Shown: piece by piece, positions 28,608 through 38,754 of the stretch | Layout: each line of letters opens with the position of its first letter | How positions within the stretch are numbered: the stretch's first letter is position 1 | Assembly: GCA_029228645.1 (NCBI GenBank) | Contig: JAPTHR010000008.1 | Span: forward strand, 62,001 to 126,000 | Origin: Gammaproteobacteria bacterium Milos-ODIII6 | Lineage (GTDB): Bacteria > Pseudomonadota > Gammaproteobacteria > Chromatiales > Chromatiaceae | DNA: 64,000 nucleotides | Reading direction: 5' to 3' | Translations under genes and position numbers: made by a program | Notes under the pieces: generated by a model | Databases searched by the model: none | What the model was told of the DNA's origin: nothing | The model's input: only the letters and a program-made list of their open reading frames with translations

Positions 28608-29924
28608 TCAGGTCTCGGGAATCTGCAGCACCTGACCGACGCGGATGCGCCGATCGTTGCGGATGCGGTTGGCACTGCGCAGATCGACCAGGCTGACCTG
28701 GTAGCGTTGCGCGATGACCGAGAGCGTCTCGCCACGCTCGATCACATGCTCCACCGGGCGCGAGTCGCGCTCCAGCTTGGCCAGCCGGGTTCCAGGCGGC
28801 GGCGCTTCCCTGAAGTAACGCGAGATGCCCTGGGTAATCGCCGCGGCCAGTTTTTGCTGGTAGCCGGCGTTGCGCAGATTCTGCTCTTCCGACGGGTTCG
28901 AGATGAAACCGGTCTCGATCAGCATCGAGGGAATATCCGGCGACTTCAGCACCATGAAACCCGCCTGCTGGATGCGACGACCATGCACCTTGCCCAGCTT
29001 GCCCAGGTTTGTGTAAATCTGCTGCGCGGCGGCAAGGCTGGCCTCCTGGGCCGCTGACTGGGACAGGTCCAGCAGTACCGAGGCGAGCATGTCGTCCTTG
29101 TCGTCCAGACTCACCCCGCCCACCAGGTCGGCGGCGTTCTCGCGCGCCGCCAGCCAGCGGGCCGCCTCGCTGGAAGCGCCCCGCCGCGAGAGCACGTACA
29201 CGGAAGAACCCCTGACACGCTTGTCGCGGAAGGCGTCCGCGTGGATCGAAACGAACAGGTCGGCTTTATGCCGTCGCGCCAGCTGCATGCGTTTACGCAA
29301 CCCGATGTAGTAGTCACCGTCGCGGGTCAACACCGCGCGCATGCCCGGTTTGCGATCGATCAGCTGCTTGAGTCGATTGGCGATCTGCAGGGTGATGTCC
29401 TTCTCGCGCGTGCGATGCAGGGAACCCACGGCGCCGGGATCTTCGCCGCCATGGCCCGCATCGATTGCGATCACCACGTCGCGCAAATCCTGAATATCGC
29501 GCTCGCTCTTGGCGATGCGGGGCTTGTCGGCGACCGGGTCCTTGGGATACACGTCCACCACCAGCCGGTGACCGTACTCACCGCCCGGCTTGAGCAGGAA
29601 GCTCTTGGGTTTGACCGGCTGCTTCAGATCCAGGACCAGTCGCAGAGTCCGGTTCTTCTGCATCGCGTAGCGCAGACCCTCGATATGCCGGTCCTTGACG
29701 TGATCCTTTTCGAGGCGCCCCTTGACCTTCGCCTGCGGCAGGTCGATCACCAGCCGATTCGGCGACGGCAGGGAAAACACGCGGTGTTCCACCGCGCTGT
29801 CGACATCGATGACCAAGCGGGTGTGGTCGGGCGCGCTCCACAGGCGCACGCCCTCCACCAGGGCCGCAGTGGCGGCCGAGGACAAAGAAAGCAGGATGCC
29901 GAGCAGGCATAGCAGGCGTTTCAT
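28608..29924 (-). CDS. amiC: N-acetylmuramoyl-L-alanine amidase with AMIN and LysM domains
   Basis: A 438-residue exported zinc amidase that cleaves the peptide stem from peptidoglycan at division. A signal peptide ([20 protein letters not shown]) is followed by an AMIN domain (about 25-140, septal peptidoglycan targeting), an amidase_3 domain with [17 protein letters not shown], a second His in SIHADAF and Glu in IETGFISN, then a C-terminal LysM ([19 protein letters not shown] to VGQVLQIPE). This layout is AmiB/AmiC-like; the LysM favours AmiB, so the symbol is provisional. The 111 bases upstream are unusually AT-rich and may hold its promoter. Confidence 0.9.
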   Translation of the reverse strand: MKRLLCLLGILLSLSSAATAALVEGVRLWSAPDHTRLVIDVDSAVEHRVFSLPSPNRLVIDLPQAKVKGRLEKDHVKDRHIEGLRYAMQKNRTLRLVLDLKQPVKPKSFLLKPGGEYGHRLVVDVYPKDPVADKPRIAKSERDIQDLRDVVIAIDAGHGGEDPGAVGSLHRTREKDITLQIANRLKQLIDRKPGMRAVLTRDGDYYIGLRKRMQLARRHKADLFVSIHADAFRDKRVRGSSVYVLSRRGASSEAARWLAARENAADLVGGVSLDDKDDMLASVLLDLSQSAAQEASLAAAQQIYTNLGKLGKVHGRRIQQAGFMVLKSPDIPSMLIETGFISNPSEEQNLRNAGYQQKLAAAITQGISRYFREAPPPGTRLAKLERDSRPVEHVIERGETLSVIAQRYQVSLVDLRSANRIRNDRRIRVGQVLQIPET

Positions 29925-30035
29925 CGACCCAGAACCCTCTTCCCCAAGATATTATTGGTTTGAAAGTAGCACAGCCCCCCAATAATTACTACATAAAACA
30001 TTGGGATAAGTGACTATTCTCAGAAATCGAACGAG

Positions 30036-30500
30036 TTAAGCGCCCGAAAGTCTTGAAACCACCTCCTCCCCGGCGGCCGTGCGCGGCTCGAGAACCGCGC
30101 GCCGGGCCGTTCCTTCGGCGGCATATTCGAGGCGCACCACAAGATCCGGCTCCGGCAACCAGCCTGCCCCGCGCTGCGGCCACTCGACCAGCAGGACCGC
30201 GTCCTCCTCGAGCATCTCGCGCAGGCCGAGGTATTCCAGCTCCTCCGGGTGTCCGAGGCGGTAGAGATCGAGGTGATAGAGCCTGCCGTCTCCCAGCTCG
30301 TAGGGCTCGATCAGGGTATAGGTGGGGCTCTTGACGCGGCCGGTGTGGCCTCTCGCCTCGAGGAACCCTCGCACCAGGGTGGTCTTGCCTGCCCCCAAGT
30401 CGCCCTCGAGGAAGATCAGCGCACGCCGGCCGACAACGGCCCCCAACTCCCGCCCGAAGCCTACCTGGCGCGCCTCGCCTTCGAGCAGGACAGGCTTCAC
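30036..30500 (-). CDS. tsaE: tRNA threonylcarbamoyladenosine ATPase TsaE
   Basis: A 154-residue P-loop protein that works with TsaB and TsaD to make t6A37 in tRNAs reading ANN codons. The Walker A is LEGDLGAGKTTLVRG (about 31-45); then GRVKSPTYTLIEPYELG and YHLDLYRL, and LVEWPQRG, all diagnostic. Its ATG overlaps the nnr stop (ATGA), the usual nnr-tsaE arrangement. TsaB and TsaD are not in the window. Confidence 0.94.
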   Translation of the reverse strand: MKPVLLEGEARQVGFGRELGAVVGRRALIFLEGDLGAGKTTLVRGFLEARGHTGRVKSPTYTLIEPYELGDGRLYHLDLYRLGHPEELEYLGLREMLEEDAVLLVEWPQRGAGWLPEPDLVVRLEYAAEGTARRAVLEPRTAAGEEVVSRLSGA

Positions 30501-32008
30501 GCCGGATTCACCAGGCGTCGCAGATACGGCATGAGGTCACTCGCCAGCAGCCCGCGCTCACCGTCGGCGCGCGCCGCGGCATCGCCGGCGGCGGCGTGCA
30601 GACATACGCCCAGTTCCGCTGCCTCCGAAAACGACCAGCCCTGCGCCATGAAGGAGGCGATGACCCCGGCGAGCACGTCCCCCATGCCGCCGCTGGCCAT
30701 GCCGGGATTGCCGTCCGAGCAAACCGCGACCGGACGACTCCCGGACCCGAGCACGAGCGTCCCCGCCCCCTTGAGCACCACGCAGCCGCCGTAGCGTCGC
30801 TGCAGGGCCTCGACGGCCGCGAAACGATCCGCATGTATCTCGGCGATGCAGGTCTGCAGCAGGCGCGCCGCCTCCCCGGGGTGCGGGGTCAGCACCCAGT
30901 CATCGCGCGACAGGCCGGGATGCTCGCTGAGCAGATTGAGGGCATCCGCATCCAGCACCAGGGGCCGCTGCTGGGCGAGTACCTGTTCGAACAGGCGACG
31001 CCCCCACGCGGCACGGCCCAGCCCGGGTCCGGCCAGAATGACATTGCAATGCGCCACGACCGGGTCCAGCTCCGCGTGCCTGCCGACCGCATGCACCATC
31101 AACTCCGGGACCACTGCAAGCACCCCGGATACATGCCGCTTGCGCGTCGCGAGCGTGACCAGGCCGGCGCCCGCGCGTGCGCTCGCGCGGGCCGCCAACA
31201 ACGGCGCGCCGCCGTAGCCATGGTCGCCGCCCACCACCAGGACATGCCCGAAGTGGCCCTTGTGCGCGCTGCGGCGTCGCGGCGACATCCGGGTCGACTG
31301 CTGCGCCCAATCGATGCGCCGCGCGCTCAGGATCTGGCTCGCGTAGACCGCGGCCGGCACCTCGAGGGCATCGAAGCGTATCTCGCCACAGCAATCCACG
31401 GCATCCGCGGTGAACATGCCCCGCTTCAGCCCGATAAAGGAAACGCTCAGGTCGGCACGGACCGCGGCGCCGAGGATCGTGCCCCGGTCCGCGTCCAGGC
31501 CGGTGGGGATATCCATCGCCAGTACCGGGGCGCGATGCGCGTTGACCGCCTCCACCGCCGCTTTGAACTCTCCACCCAGGTCACGTTGCAGACCGGTGCC
31601 CAACATGGCATCGACAATCAGCTCGCAATCGCCCGGAATGCCATCGAAGCGGCGCCACTCGCCACCGGCTGCGTCCCACGCGGTGGCATGCACTCGCGCG
31701 GTCTCCGAGATGGCCTCACGCTCACCGAGTTGCAGTACGGCAGCCTCCAGACCCGCCTCGCGCGCCAGGCGGGCCAGGACGAAGCCATCCCCGCCGTTAT
31801 TGCCGGTACCGGCCAGGACGCACACCCGGCGCGCATCCGGCCAGCGCTTGCGCAGCAGCTCGAAGGCCGCCGCCCCGGCACGCTGCATCAGCTCCGGCGC
31901 AGGGATGCCGAAGCGCTCGATAGTTTGACGATCGAGCTCGCGCACCTGCGCCGCGGTGTACAGCGCGCTCGGAAGACGATCGCTCCTGGGCATCGGCCGG
32001 ACTTTCAT
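30497..32008 (-). CDS. nnr: Bifunctional NAD(P)HX epimerase/dehydratase
   Basis: A 503-residue fusion repairing hydrated NAD(P)H. The N-terminal YjeF_N epimerase half has AGTGNNGGDGFVLARLA and DAMLGTGLQRDLGG; the C-terminal ADP-dependent dehydratase half has GHVLVVGGDHGYGGAPLLAARA, DADALNLL, TPHPGEAARLL and GNPGMASGGMGDVLAGVI. The ATG at 32008 has AGGAGAA 11 bases upstream; another ATG five codons in is possible. It is divergent from queG, with 133 bases between starts, and is the first gene of the long minus-strand run. Confidence 0.95.
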   Translation of the reverse strand: MKVRPMPRSDRLPSALYTAAQVRELDRQTIERFGIPAPELMQRAGAAAFELLRKRWPDARRVCVLAGTGNNGGDGFVLARLAREAGLEAAVLQLGEREAISETARVHATAWDAAGGEWRRFDGIPGDCELIVDAMLGTGLQRDLGGEFKAAVEAVNAHRAPVLAMDIPTGLDADRGTILGAAVRADLSVSFIGLKRGMFTADAVDCCGEIRFDALEVPAAVYASQILSARRIDWAQQSTRMSPRRRSAHKGHFGHVLVVGGDHGYGGAPLLAARASARAGAGLVTLATRKRHVSGVLAVVPELMVHAVGRHAELDPVVAHCNVILAGPGLGRAAWGRRLFEQVLAQQRPLVLDADALNLLSEHPGLSRDDWVLTPHPGEAARLLQTCIAEIHADRFAAVEALQRRYGGCVVLKGAGTLVLGSGSRPVAVCSDGNPGMASGGMGDVLAGVIASFMAQGWSFSEAAELGVCLHAAAGDAAARADGERGLLASDLMPYLRRLVNPA

Positions 32009-32141
32009 GCGCTTACTGGGTTCTCCTGGTCAGGGGCGCCGGGGAATACGCGCAGGGCGATCGCGAGGCAGCAGCGGAATCCGGCTAAACTGGCTCGCAC
32101 TATCCATCTCAAGGTTCGCCCTCGCGGGCAAGCGCCACCCC

Positions 32142-33245
32142 ATGACGCAGGACAGAGACATCGATTCTAAGGCACTCGCCGCGCGCATCAAGCGCTGGGG
32201 ACGCGAACTCGGCTTCGCCGCCGTGGGGATCGCGGACACCGACCTGAGCGAGGCGGAGCGCCACCTGCAGACCTGGCTTGCCAAGGGCTACCAGGGCGAG
32301 ATGGACTACATGGCGCGTCATGGCAGCAAGCGCACCCGGCCGCAGGAACTGGTCCCTGCAACACTGCGGGTTATCAGTGTACGCATGGACTATCTCCCGG
32401 ACGAACCGGACCCGGCCGACTTGCTGGGCGACCCGATCCAGGCCTTTATCTCACGCTATGCACTCGGACGCGACTATCACAAGGTGTTGCGCGCGCGTCT
32501 GAAGAAACTGACCCAACGCATCGCGAACGAGATCGGGCCCTTCGGCCACCGCGTGTTCGTCGACAGCGCACCGGTCATGGAGAAGGCACTGGCGCAAAAA
32601 GCGGGCCTCGGCTGGATCGGCAAGCATTCCAACCTGCTGGCGCGGGAGGCCGGCAGCTGGTTCTTCCTCGGAGAGATCTACGTCGACCTGGCGCTGCCCG
32701 TGGACAGCCCCGTTTCGGATCACTGCGGCGATTGTCAGGCGTGTCTCGATGTCTGCCCCACCCAGGCCATCGTGGCGCCCTTCCAGGTGGACGCCCGGCG
32801 CTGCATCTCCTACCTCACGATCGAACTGAAGGGATCGATTCCGGAGGCACTGCGTCCGCTGATCGGCAACCGGATCTACGGCTGCGACGACTGTCAGCAG
32901 TGCTGTCCCTGGAACCGTTTTGCAAAGATCAGCAGCGAGCCCGATTTTGCCCCCCGGCATGGACTCGGGCGCGTCTCGCTGGAGACGCTGTTCCAGTGGT
33001 CGGAAGAGGATTTCCTGCGTTATACCGAGGGCTCGGCGATCCGTCGGATCGGGTACCAGCGCTGGCGGCGCAATCTCGCGGTGGCGCTGGGCAACAGCGG
33101 GAACATCGGCAGCATGCCACTGCTGCGGAGCGCCCTCCCGGCTGCATCGGACATGCTCAGGGAGCACATCGAGTGGGCCTTGCGAAAACTCAGCAGCTCA
33201 GGAGGTGCTCCCGGTAGTACTTCAGCTCGGCAATCGAGTCCTTGA
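32142..33245 (+). CDS. queG: Epoxyqueuosine reductase
   Basis: A 367-residue cobalamin-dependent iron-sulfur enzyme that reduces epoxyqueuosine to queuosine in t[19 protein letters not shown] and [10 protein letters not shown] lie in the N-terminal cobalamin domain, [22 protein letters not shown] is highly conserved, and two 4Fe-4S clusters are bound by [16 protein letters not shown] and [11 protein letters not shown] with an earlier cysteine. A HEAT-like tail follows. The ATG at 32142 is chosen because the conserved domain starts there and the longer frame would run back into nnr. The 3' end overlaps the convergent orn gene by 56 bases. Confidence 0.94.
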   Translation: MTQDRDIDSKALAARIKRWGRELGFAAVGIADTDLSEAERHLQTWLAKGYQGEMDYMARHGSKRTRPQELVPATLRVISVRMDYLPDEPDPADLLGDPIQAFISRYALGRDYHKVLRARLKKLTQRIANEIGPFGHRVFVDSAPVMEKALAQKAGLGWIGKHSNLLAREAGSWFFLGEIYVDLALPVDSPVSDHCGDCQACLDVCPTQAIVAPFQVDARRCISYLTIELKGSIPEALRPLIGNRIYGCDDCQQCCPWNRFAKISSEPDFAPRHGLGRVSLETLFQWSEEDFLRYTEGSAIRRIGYQRWRRNLAVALGNSGNIGSMPLLRSALPAASDMLREHIEWALRKLSSSGGAPGSTSARQSSP

Positions 33246-33735
33246 TATCCTCGAGAGCGAGGTGCTGGGCGTCCTTGTTGAAGCCCTGGTAGACCGCCGG
33301 CGCCCAGCGACGCGCCAGCTCCTTGAGCGAGGACACGTCCAGATTGCGGTAATGGAAATAGTCCTCCAGGTCCGGCATCAGGCGTGCCATGAAGCGCCGA
33401 TCCTGGCAGATCGAATTGCCGCACATCGGCGAGATCCCCTTGGGCACCCACTGCTGCAGGAAGGCGAGCGTCTCGCGTTCCGCATCCGCGGCGGAATGCG
33501 TGCTCTGCAACACCCGCGTGGTCAGTCCCGACTGGCCATGCTGCCGGGTATTCCACTCGTCCATGCCGTCCATGACCTCGCGCGGCTGCTTGATCGCGAT
33601 GACCGGCCCCTCGGCCAGCACCTCGAGATTGACATCGGTCACGATGGTGGCGATTTCGATGATACGGTCCTCGAAGGTGTCCAGGCCGGTCATCTCCAGG
33701 TCGATCCAGATCAGGTTGTTTTCATCGCTCGCCAT
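33190..33735 (-). CDS. orn: Oligoribonuclease
   Basis: A 181-residue DEDDh 3'-5' exonuclease that degrades diribonucleotides, including pGpG released from c-di-GMP turnover. Motifs: [11 protein letters not shown] (DxE), [19 protein letters not shown] (D), and [13 protein letters not shown] (H...D region). The ATG at 33735 is the family start. It converges on queG with a 56-base overlap, so the last 18 codons of each gene share DNA. The product may act on the output of the EAL protein encoded at 15699-17933. Confidence 0.95.
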   Translation of the reverse strand: MASDENNLIWIDLEMTGLDTFEDRIIEIATIVTDVNLEVLAEGPVIAIKQPREVMDGMDEWNTRQHGQSGLTTRVLQSTHSAADAERETLAFLQQWVPKGISPMCGNSICQDRRFMARLMPDLEDYFHYRNLDVSSLKELARRWAPAVYQGFNKDAQHLALEDIKDSIAELKYYREHLLSC

Positions 33736-33801
33736 CCAGCCCTCGCAAATCGGTCGTACTCGAGCGGGAATTCTAACCGACCTTATCGCTAGAATGCCGG
33801 T

Positions 33802-35073
33802 ATGAACTGGTTTTCCGTGACATTCCTGCTGGTCCTGATCGTCGGCGTCGTGCTCGAGCTGTGGCTCAACCGGCGCCAGGCGCGCAGTGTTCGCACCCAC
33901 CGTGAGCGGGTCCCCACGGCCTTCGCAGGACACATCCCGCTGCAGGCGCACCAGAAGGCGGCCGACTACACCCAGGCACGACTTTCCCTGGCCCGCTGGC
34001 AGATCCTGCTCTCCGCCCTGCTGGTCCTGGCCTGGACCCTCGCGGGGGGCCTCGAGATGGCCGCCTCGCTGATCGATGCCGCCGCATGGGGCCCGCTGAC
34101 AAGCGGGGTGGCGATCGTTCTGCTGGTCCTGCTGGTCAACGGCCTGGTCGAGCTGCCGCTCGGGATATGGAGCACCTTTGGCATCGAACAGCGCTTCGGA
34201 TTCAATCGCTCCACCCCGGCGCGCTTCCTACGCGACAAATTACTGCAGGCCTTGCTGTTGCTGCTGCTCGGCAGCCCCTTGCTGCTCGCGATACTGTGGC
34301 TGATGCAAGTCGGCGGGGAGATGTGGTGGTTGCTCGCCTGGGGCGTGTGGATCGGTTTCCTGCTCCTGCTGACCTGGATCTACCCCAGCTGGATCGCGCC
34401 GCTGTTCAACCGCTTCAAGCCGCTTCCCGAAGGCCCGCTGAAGAAACGACTGGAACAGTTGCTGGCCGCCTGCGGGTTCGAGAACCGCGGCATGTACGTG
34501 ATGGACGGTTCGACACGCTCGAGCCACGGCAATGCCTATTTCACCGGATTCGGACGCAACCGGCGGATCGTCTTTTTCGATACCCTCCTGGATGGCCTGG
34601 AGGACAACCAGGTGGAGGCCGTCCTGGCGCACGAACTGGGTCATTTCAAACGCCGCCATGTACCCCGGATGCTGTTCCTGAATGCGCTGATGTCGCTGCT
34701 CGGCCTGGGTCTGCTGGGCTGGCTGGCTCAGCAGGGCTGGTTCTATGCCGGGCTCGGGGTCGAGACCCGGATGCCGGCGACCGCTCTGGTGCTTTTCCTG
34801 CTGGTATCGCCCGCGTTCACGCTATTCTTGTCACCGTTGCTGTCCATGCTGTCGCGGCGACATGAATTCGAGGCGGACGCGTTCGCGGCGCAGCACACCT
34901 CCGCCGACGCCCTGGTGGAAGGCCTGCTGCGCATGTACCGCGACAACGCCAGCACCCTGACACCCGACCGGCTGTACTCGCTGTTTCACCACAGCCACCC
35001 GCCGGCCGCGGAACGCATCGCGCGCCTGCGTGGCAGCGTATCCACCGATACACCTCTGATTGACCCAAGCTGA
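33802..35073 (+). CDS. M48 family membrane metalloprotease (Ste24-like)
   Basis: A 423-residue protein with about seven membrane helices and the zinc site [13 protein letters not shown] (near 276-288) plus a third ligand in EFEADAFA (near 355). The architecture, with N-terminal helices and [16 protein letters not shown] before the catalytic domain, matches the CAAX prenyl protease 1/Ste24 branch rather than HtpX. Bacterial members probably act in membrane protein quality control, as CAAX processing is eukaryotic. It is divergent from orn (66 bases) and followed 19 bases later by the small cytochrome. Confidence 0.9.
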   Translation: MNWFSVTFLLVLIVGVVLELWLNRRQARSVRTHRERVPTAFAGHIPLQAHQKAADYTQARLSLARWQILLSALLVLAWTLAGGLEMAASLIDAAAWGPLTSGVAIVLLVLLVNGLVELPLGIWSTFGIEQRFGFNRSTPARFLRDKLLQALLLLLLGSPLLLAILWLMQVGGEMWWLLAWGVWIGFLLLLTWIYPSWIAPLFNRFKPLPEGPLKKRLEQLLAACGFENRGMYVMDGSTRSSHGNAYFTGFGRNRRIVFFDTLLDGLEDNQVEAVLAHELGHFKRRHVPRMLFLNALMSLLGLGLLGWLAQQGWFYAGLGVETRMPATALVLFLLVSPAFTLFLSPLLSMLSRRHEFEADAFAAQHTSADALVEGLLRMYRDNASTLTPDRLYSLFHHSHPPAAERIARLRGSVSTDTPLIDPS

Positions 35074-35092
35074 ACCCATAGGAGACCCTCGC

Positions 35093-35365
35093 ATGAAGAA
35101 CCTGCTCGCCGCCCTACTCTTCGTCCTGAGCCTGCCGGTCATGGCATCCACGGACTTTGACTCGCACCGTTTCATCCAGGAGAAGTGCTCCGCCTGTCAC
35201 GACGAGCGGGTCTACACCCGCCCCGACCGACGCGTGCAGAACCTCTCCCAGCTGGATGCCCAGGTGCGCCGTTGCGATGCCAATCTCGGCACGCGCCTGT
35301 TCGACGAGGACCTCGCGGCGCTCGTCGAGCACCTGAACGAGCGTTACTACCGGTTCGGCCCATAA
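35093..35365 (+). CDS. Small periplasmic c-type cytochrome without Met ligand
   Basis: A 90-residue protein: signal peptide MKNLLAALLFVLSLPVMA, then a single heme site KCSACHDERVYTRPDRRV, and a C-terminal helix LVEHLNERYYRFGP. No methionine remains after signal cleavage, so the sixth heme ligand must be something else or an open site; an additional cysteine occurs in VRRCDAN. The pattern resembles small cytochromes annotated as green heme protein in beta- and gammaproteobacteria. An AGGAGA ribosome-binding site lies 7 bases before the ATG at 35093. The gene sits between the M48 protease and rsgA. Confidence 0.8.
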   Translation: MKNLLAALLFVLSLPVMASTDFDSHRFIQEKCSACHDERVYTRPDRRVQNLSQLDAQVRRCDANLGTRLFDEDLAALVEHLNERYYRFGP

Positions 35366-35387
35366 ACCCGGCCGCCAACAGCATCGC

Positions 35388-36392
35388 ATGACGCGGCGCA
35401 AGCTCAGCAAGCGGCAGCGCGAGCGGATCGCACGCATCCAGGAGGAGCGCCGCCGCAGCGCCTCACAGCGGGCGGAGTGCGCGCTTGCGGACAGCGATGC
35501 GGAGATCCAGCTCGAAGGCCGCGTCGTGGTGCGGCACGGTCGCAATCTCTCGGTACGGGACTCGGCGGGCCGGGAGGTGCACTGCCTGTTCCGCCAGAAC
35601 CTCGGGGAAATCGTGTGCGGCGACCGGGTACTGTGGCAACCGGTGGCCGGCGACGAAGGCGTGGTGGTGGCCCTGATGGGGCGAGCCAGCACCCTCTCAC
35701 GACCCGATTACAGCGGCCGCGACAAGCCGATCGCGGCCAACATCAGCCAGCTGGTGGTGGTGCTCGCCCCGTTCCCCGAGCCGAGCGGCTACCTCCTCGA
35801 TCAGTACCTGATCGCCGCCGAGCACATCGGCATCCGGGGCGCGCTCTGCCTGAACAAGGCCGACCTGCTCGGGCCCGCGGAGCGCGCGGCATTCCGCGAG
35901 CGCTTTGCCCACTACGAAAGACTCGGCTACCCGGTGATCCAGGTCAGCGCCAAGCACGAACACGGCCTGGACCCGCTGCTGGCGCTCCTGCGGCACAACA
36001 CCAGCATCCTGGTGGGACAGTCCGGGGTCGGCAAGTCTTCCCTGATCAACGCCCTGCTGCCCACCACGCAGCTCGTCGAAGGCGCCCTCTCGGACGCCAC
36101 GGGGCTGGGCCGACACACGACTTCCGCCGCCACCCTTTACCGCCTGGAAAACGGTGGCGAGATCATCGATTCCCCCGGGGTGCGCAGCTTTCGACTGGGA
36201 AAACTCGACCGCGCGGCGCTTGAGAATGGCTTTCCGGAATTGCGCGCGCTGCGCGGCAAGTGCCGTTTCAGCAACTGCACACACCAACAGGAACCGGACT
36301 GCGCCGTGAAAGAGGCGCTCGAGGCAGGGCGTATCAACCCGGAGCGGCTGGCGAGCTTTCAGCACCTCGCCGCTGATCTGAACGCACGCTGA
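35388..36392 (+). CDS. rsgA: Small ribosomal subunit biogenesis GTPase RsgA
   Basis: A 334-residue circularly permuted GTPase that checks 30S maturation. An N-terminal basic tail and OB fold (GRVVVRHGRNLSVRD) precede the permuted G motifs: G4 LNKADLL, G5 SAKH, then G1 GQSGVGKSSLIN, and G3 DSPGVRSF. The C-terminal zinc knuckle is CRFSNCTHQQEPDC. It follows the cytochrome gene by 22 bases and lies near orn, as in enterobacteria (psd-rsgA-orn), although psd here is 20 kb away. Confidence 0.95.
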   Translation: MTRRKLSKRQRERIARIQEERRRSASQRAECALADSDAEIQLEGRVVVRHGRNLSVRDSAGREVHCLFRQNLGEIVCGDRVLWQPVAGDEGVVVALMGRASTLSRPDYSGRDKPIAANISQLVVVLAPFPEPSGYLLDQYLIAAEHIGIRGALCLNKADLLGPAERAAFRERFAHYERLGYPVIQVSAKHEHGLDPLLALLRHNTSILVGQSGVGKSSLINALLPTTQLVEGALSDATGLGRHTTSAATLYRLENGGEIIDSPGVRSFRLGKLDRAALENGFPELRALRGKCRFSNCTHQQEPDCAVKEALEAGRINPERLASFQHLAADLNAR

Positions 36393-36408
36393 GGCGCTTC
36401 GCGACGCC

Positions 36409-36801
36409 TCAGTGGCGGGTGGGATTGAATTGCACCACCTGGGCTTCGGGAGCTGGCTTCTGGTACGGGTTTTCGTAGTCCAGGTCGACCTGCATGCCGA
36501 GCTCCCCAGGCTGGATCTTCACCTGCTTGAGCTCGGGACGGCGCACGCCCAGCCAGGTGATCATCGCCATGGCCAGGTTCTCGTTGCCCTGCGCCAGGGC
36601 ATTCGCCAGGCCGGTCGCGACGAAGCGGGTGCGCGCATCCTGGTCCGGGTTGGCAATGAACTCGCCGTGCGCCTCGATCCCGGCGTCCATCTTCCGGTCC
36701 ATCTGTTCCAGGCGCAGGCTGTGCCCTTCCGGCAAGGGCTTGTCGCGATCGAATTCGTACTGCGCCTGCCCGTCCACCAGGACCCCGAGAATGTCACCCA
36801 T
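36409..36801 (-). CDS. Hypothetical protein (130 aa)
   Basis: A 130-residue soluble protein beginning MGDILGVLVDGQAQYEFDR. No signal peptide or membrane segment. The N-terminal half is charged (RLEQMDRKMDAGIEAHGEF) and the C-terminal half contains two proline-rich segments (YENPYQKPAPEAQVVQFNP). The start at 36801 has GGGAG 8 bases upstream, better than the upstream ATG. The stop lies 16 bases from the convergent rsgA stop. I do not recognise a family; coding character is convincing. Confidence 0.65.
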   Translation of the reverse strand: MGDILGVLVDGQAQYEFDRDKPLPEGHSLRLEQMDRKMDAGIEAHGEFIANPDQDARTRFVATGLANALAQGNENLAMAMITWLGVRRPELKQVKIQPGELGMQVDLDYENPYQKPAPEAQVVQFNPTRH

Positions 36802-36885
36802 GCCGCTGCTCCCAGCCAAAATCGATATCCGATTCTAAATACAATCCACTCGCCCTATACCGGGTCTCCTGCGCGGATTAGGCCA

Positions 36886-37239
36886 TCAGCCGATGTACTG
36901 CGCACCCGGCAGGAGATCCTCGGTGAAGGTCTCGGGCAGTTCGGACAACAAGGCGAGCGCCTCCCGGCGCGGCAGTTGACGACGCAACAGCCCCTTGTCC
37001 TCCGGATAGACGATTTCCAGGATCACCGAATCGGGTTCGTCTCCCGGGTACACCTGCAACACGAGCTCGCCCGAGTCGAACACGCCAAGAAAGTTGTCCG
37101 CGTGCTGCATAAGACGCTCCGCCAGGGGCACGATGCGATCCGCGAGCAGCGATTCCGGCTGCAGCGAGGAGACCGCGGCGCCGTGCTCGTCGTCGCGGTA
37201 GAAGACCCTCAGGACGCGTTGTTTGCGCGGCGCTTCCAC
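36886..37239 (-). CDS. Hypothetical protein (117 aa), GTG start
   Basis: A soluble acidic protein with the run VFYRDDEHGAAVSSLQPES, then LLADRIVPLAERLMQHADNFLGVFD and VLQVYPGDEPDSVILEIVYPE. No ATG is available; the GTG at 37239, 5 bases after the cysS stop, gives a compact product (MEAPRKQRVLRVFYRDD), while earlier frames would run inside cysS. The beta-rich look (alternating hydrophobics in LQVYPGDE and ILEIVYPE) suggests a small single-domain protein. Probably co-transcribed with cysS. Function unknown. Confidence 0.55.
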   Translation of the reverse strand: MEAPRKQRVLRVFYRDDEHGAAVSSLQPESLLADRIVPLAERLMQHADNFLGVFDSGELVLQVYPGDEPDSVILEIVYPEDKGLLRRQLPRREALALLSELPETFTEDLLPGAQYIG

Positions 37240-37244
37240 CCGCC

Positions 37245-38630
37245 TCAACCCCGCCGCCAGGTGGTGCCGCCCGGGCCGTCCTCCAGCACGATGCCAGCGG
37301 CCTGCAGTTCGTCGCGGATACGATCCGCTTCGGTCCAATCCTTATCCTGCTTTGCCTGCGCGCGCCGGGCGATGAGATCCTCGATATCGGTATCCGTCAG
37401 ACCCTCCTGTTCGGATGCCTCCCCGCGCAGGTAGCCCTCGGGGTCCTGCTGCAGGATCCCGAGGATGTCTCCCATGCGGCGCAGCGCCGCGGCCAGTCCC
37501 GCGGCCGCCTGCGCATCCTGCTCGCGGGTCCGGTTGATGCTGCGCACCAACTCGAACATCGTGGCGAGCGCCTCGGGGGTGTTGAAGTCGTCCCGCATCG
37601 CCTGGTGAAAAGCGGTTTCGAACTCCTCGGCGCCCGCCGGCTCGACCGGAGCCAGACCACGCAGGGCGGTGTAGAAGCGGGTCAGGGCGGCGCGCGCGTT
37701 ATCCAGGTGCTCCTCGTCGTAATTGAGCGGGCTGCGGTAGTGGCTGGTGAGGATGAAATAACGCACCTCCTCCGGGCGGTAACGCTGCAGCACTTCGCGC
37801 ACGGTGAAGAAGTTGCCGAGCGACTTGGACATCTTCTCGTCGTCGATACGCACGAAGCCGTTGTGCATCCAATAGCGGACGAAGGGATGTCCGGTCGCCC
37901 CCTCGGACTGTGCGATCTCGTTCTCGTGGTGCGGAAAGGTCAGGTCGGCGCCGCCACCGTGGATATCGAAGGTGTCCCCGAGCGCCTCGGTCGACATCGC
38001 GGAGCACTCGATGTGCCAACCGGGCCGGCCCGCGCCCCAGGGCGAATCCCAGGACGGCTCGCCCGGCTTGACCGCCTTCCACAAGGCAAAATCCAGGGGG
38101 TCGCGCTTGACCTCGTCGGGTTCGACGCGCGCGCCCGACTCGAGGTCATCGATCGACTTGCCCGAGAGGCGCCCGTACTCGGGGAAGCTGCGCACGTCGT
38201 AGTACACATCGCCGTTACCCGCCGCATAGGCGTGGCCACGCTCGATCAGTTTCTCGATCATGCGAATGATCTCCGGCAGATGCTCAGTCGCGCGCGGTTC
38301 ATGATCGGGCGCGAGAACCCCGAGCGCCTGGGCGTCCGCGTGCATGGCGTCGATGAACCGCTGGGTCAGTTCGGTGAAAGGTTCGCCACGCTCGTTGGCC
38401 CGCTGGATGATCTTGTCGTCGATGTCGGTGATATTGCGCACATAGTTAACATCGAAGCCAGCCGCCTTGAGGTAGCGATAGACGACGTCGAAAACCACCA
38501 TGACGCGCGCATGCCCGAGATGGCACAGGTCGTACACGGTCATGCCACACACGTACATGCTCACCTTGCCGGGCTTTAGCGGCTCGAAGACTTCCTTGGA
38601 ACGCGTCAGATCGTTGTAAATGCTGAGCAT
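37245..38630 (-). CDS. cysS: Cysteinyl-tRNA synthetase
   Basis: A 461-residue class I synthetase. [19 protein letters not shown] carries the zinc cysteine and the HIGH variant HLGH; further zinc ligands are WHIECSAMS and [21 protein letters not shown] is the second nucleotide signature. The C-terminal DALR-type helices follow ([23 protein letters not shown] region, here in part [19 protein letters not shown]). Divergent from the periplasmic cyclophilin gene, 124 bases between starts. Confidence 0.97.
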   Translation of the reverse strand: MLSIYNDLTRSKEVFEPLKPGKVSMYVCGMTVYDLCHLGHARVMVVFDVVYRYLKAAGFDVNYVRNITDIDDKIIQRANERGEPFTELTQRFIDAMHADAQALGVLAPDHEPRATEHLPEIIRMIEKLIERGHAYAAGNGDVYYDVRSFPEYGRLSGKSIDDLESGARVEPDEVKRDPLDFALWKAVKPGEPSWDSPWGAGRPGWHIECSAMSTEALGDTFDIHGGGADLTFPHHENEIAQSEGATGHPFVRYWMHNGFVRIDDEKMSKSLGNFFTVREVLQRYRPEEVRYFILTSHYRSPLNYDEEHLDNARAALTRFYTALRGLAPVEPAGAEEFETAFHQAMRDDFNTPEALATMFELVRSINRTREQDAQAAAGLAAALRRMGDILGILQQDPEGYLRGEASEQEGLTDTDIEDLIARRAQAKQDKDWTEADRIRDELQAAGIVLEDGPGGTTWRRG

Positions 38631-38754
38631 GGGTTACCACCACTTGGCGCAAAGGCGCGGATTTTAACCCAATCCCCTGCAGGGCACCGGCTTTCTCCAC
38701 CCGGACCGAGTCGGTACACTTCGCCCTCCGAAGATCAGAACAAGAGGAATCTCC

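Noticed and set aside
33736-33801. tRNA-Gly genes expected near orn in enterobacteria
   Set aside because: The orn-M48 gap is 66 bases and holds no cloverleaf; no tRNA was recognised anywhere in the window.
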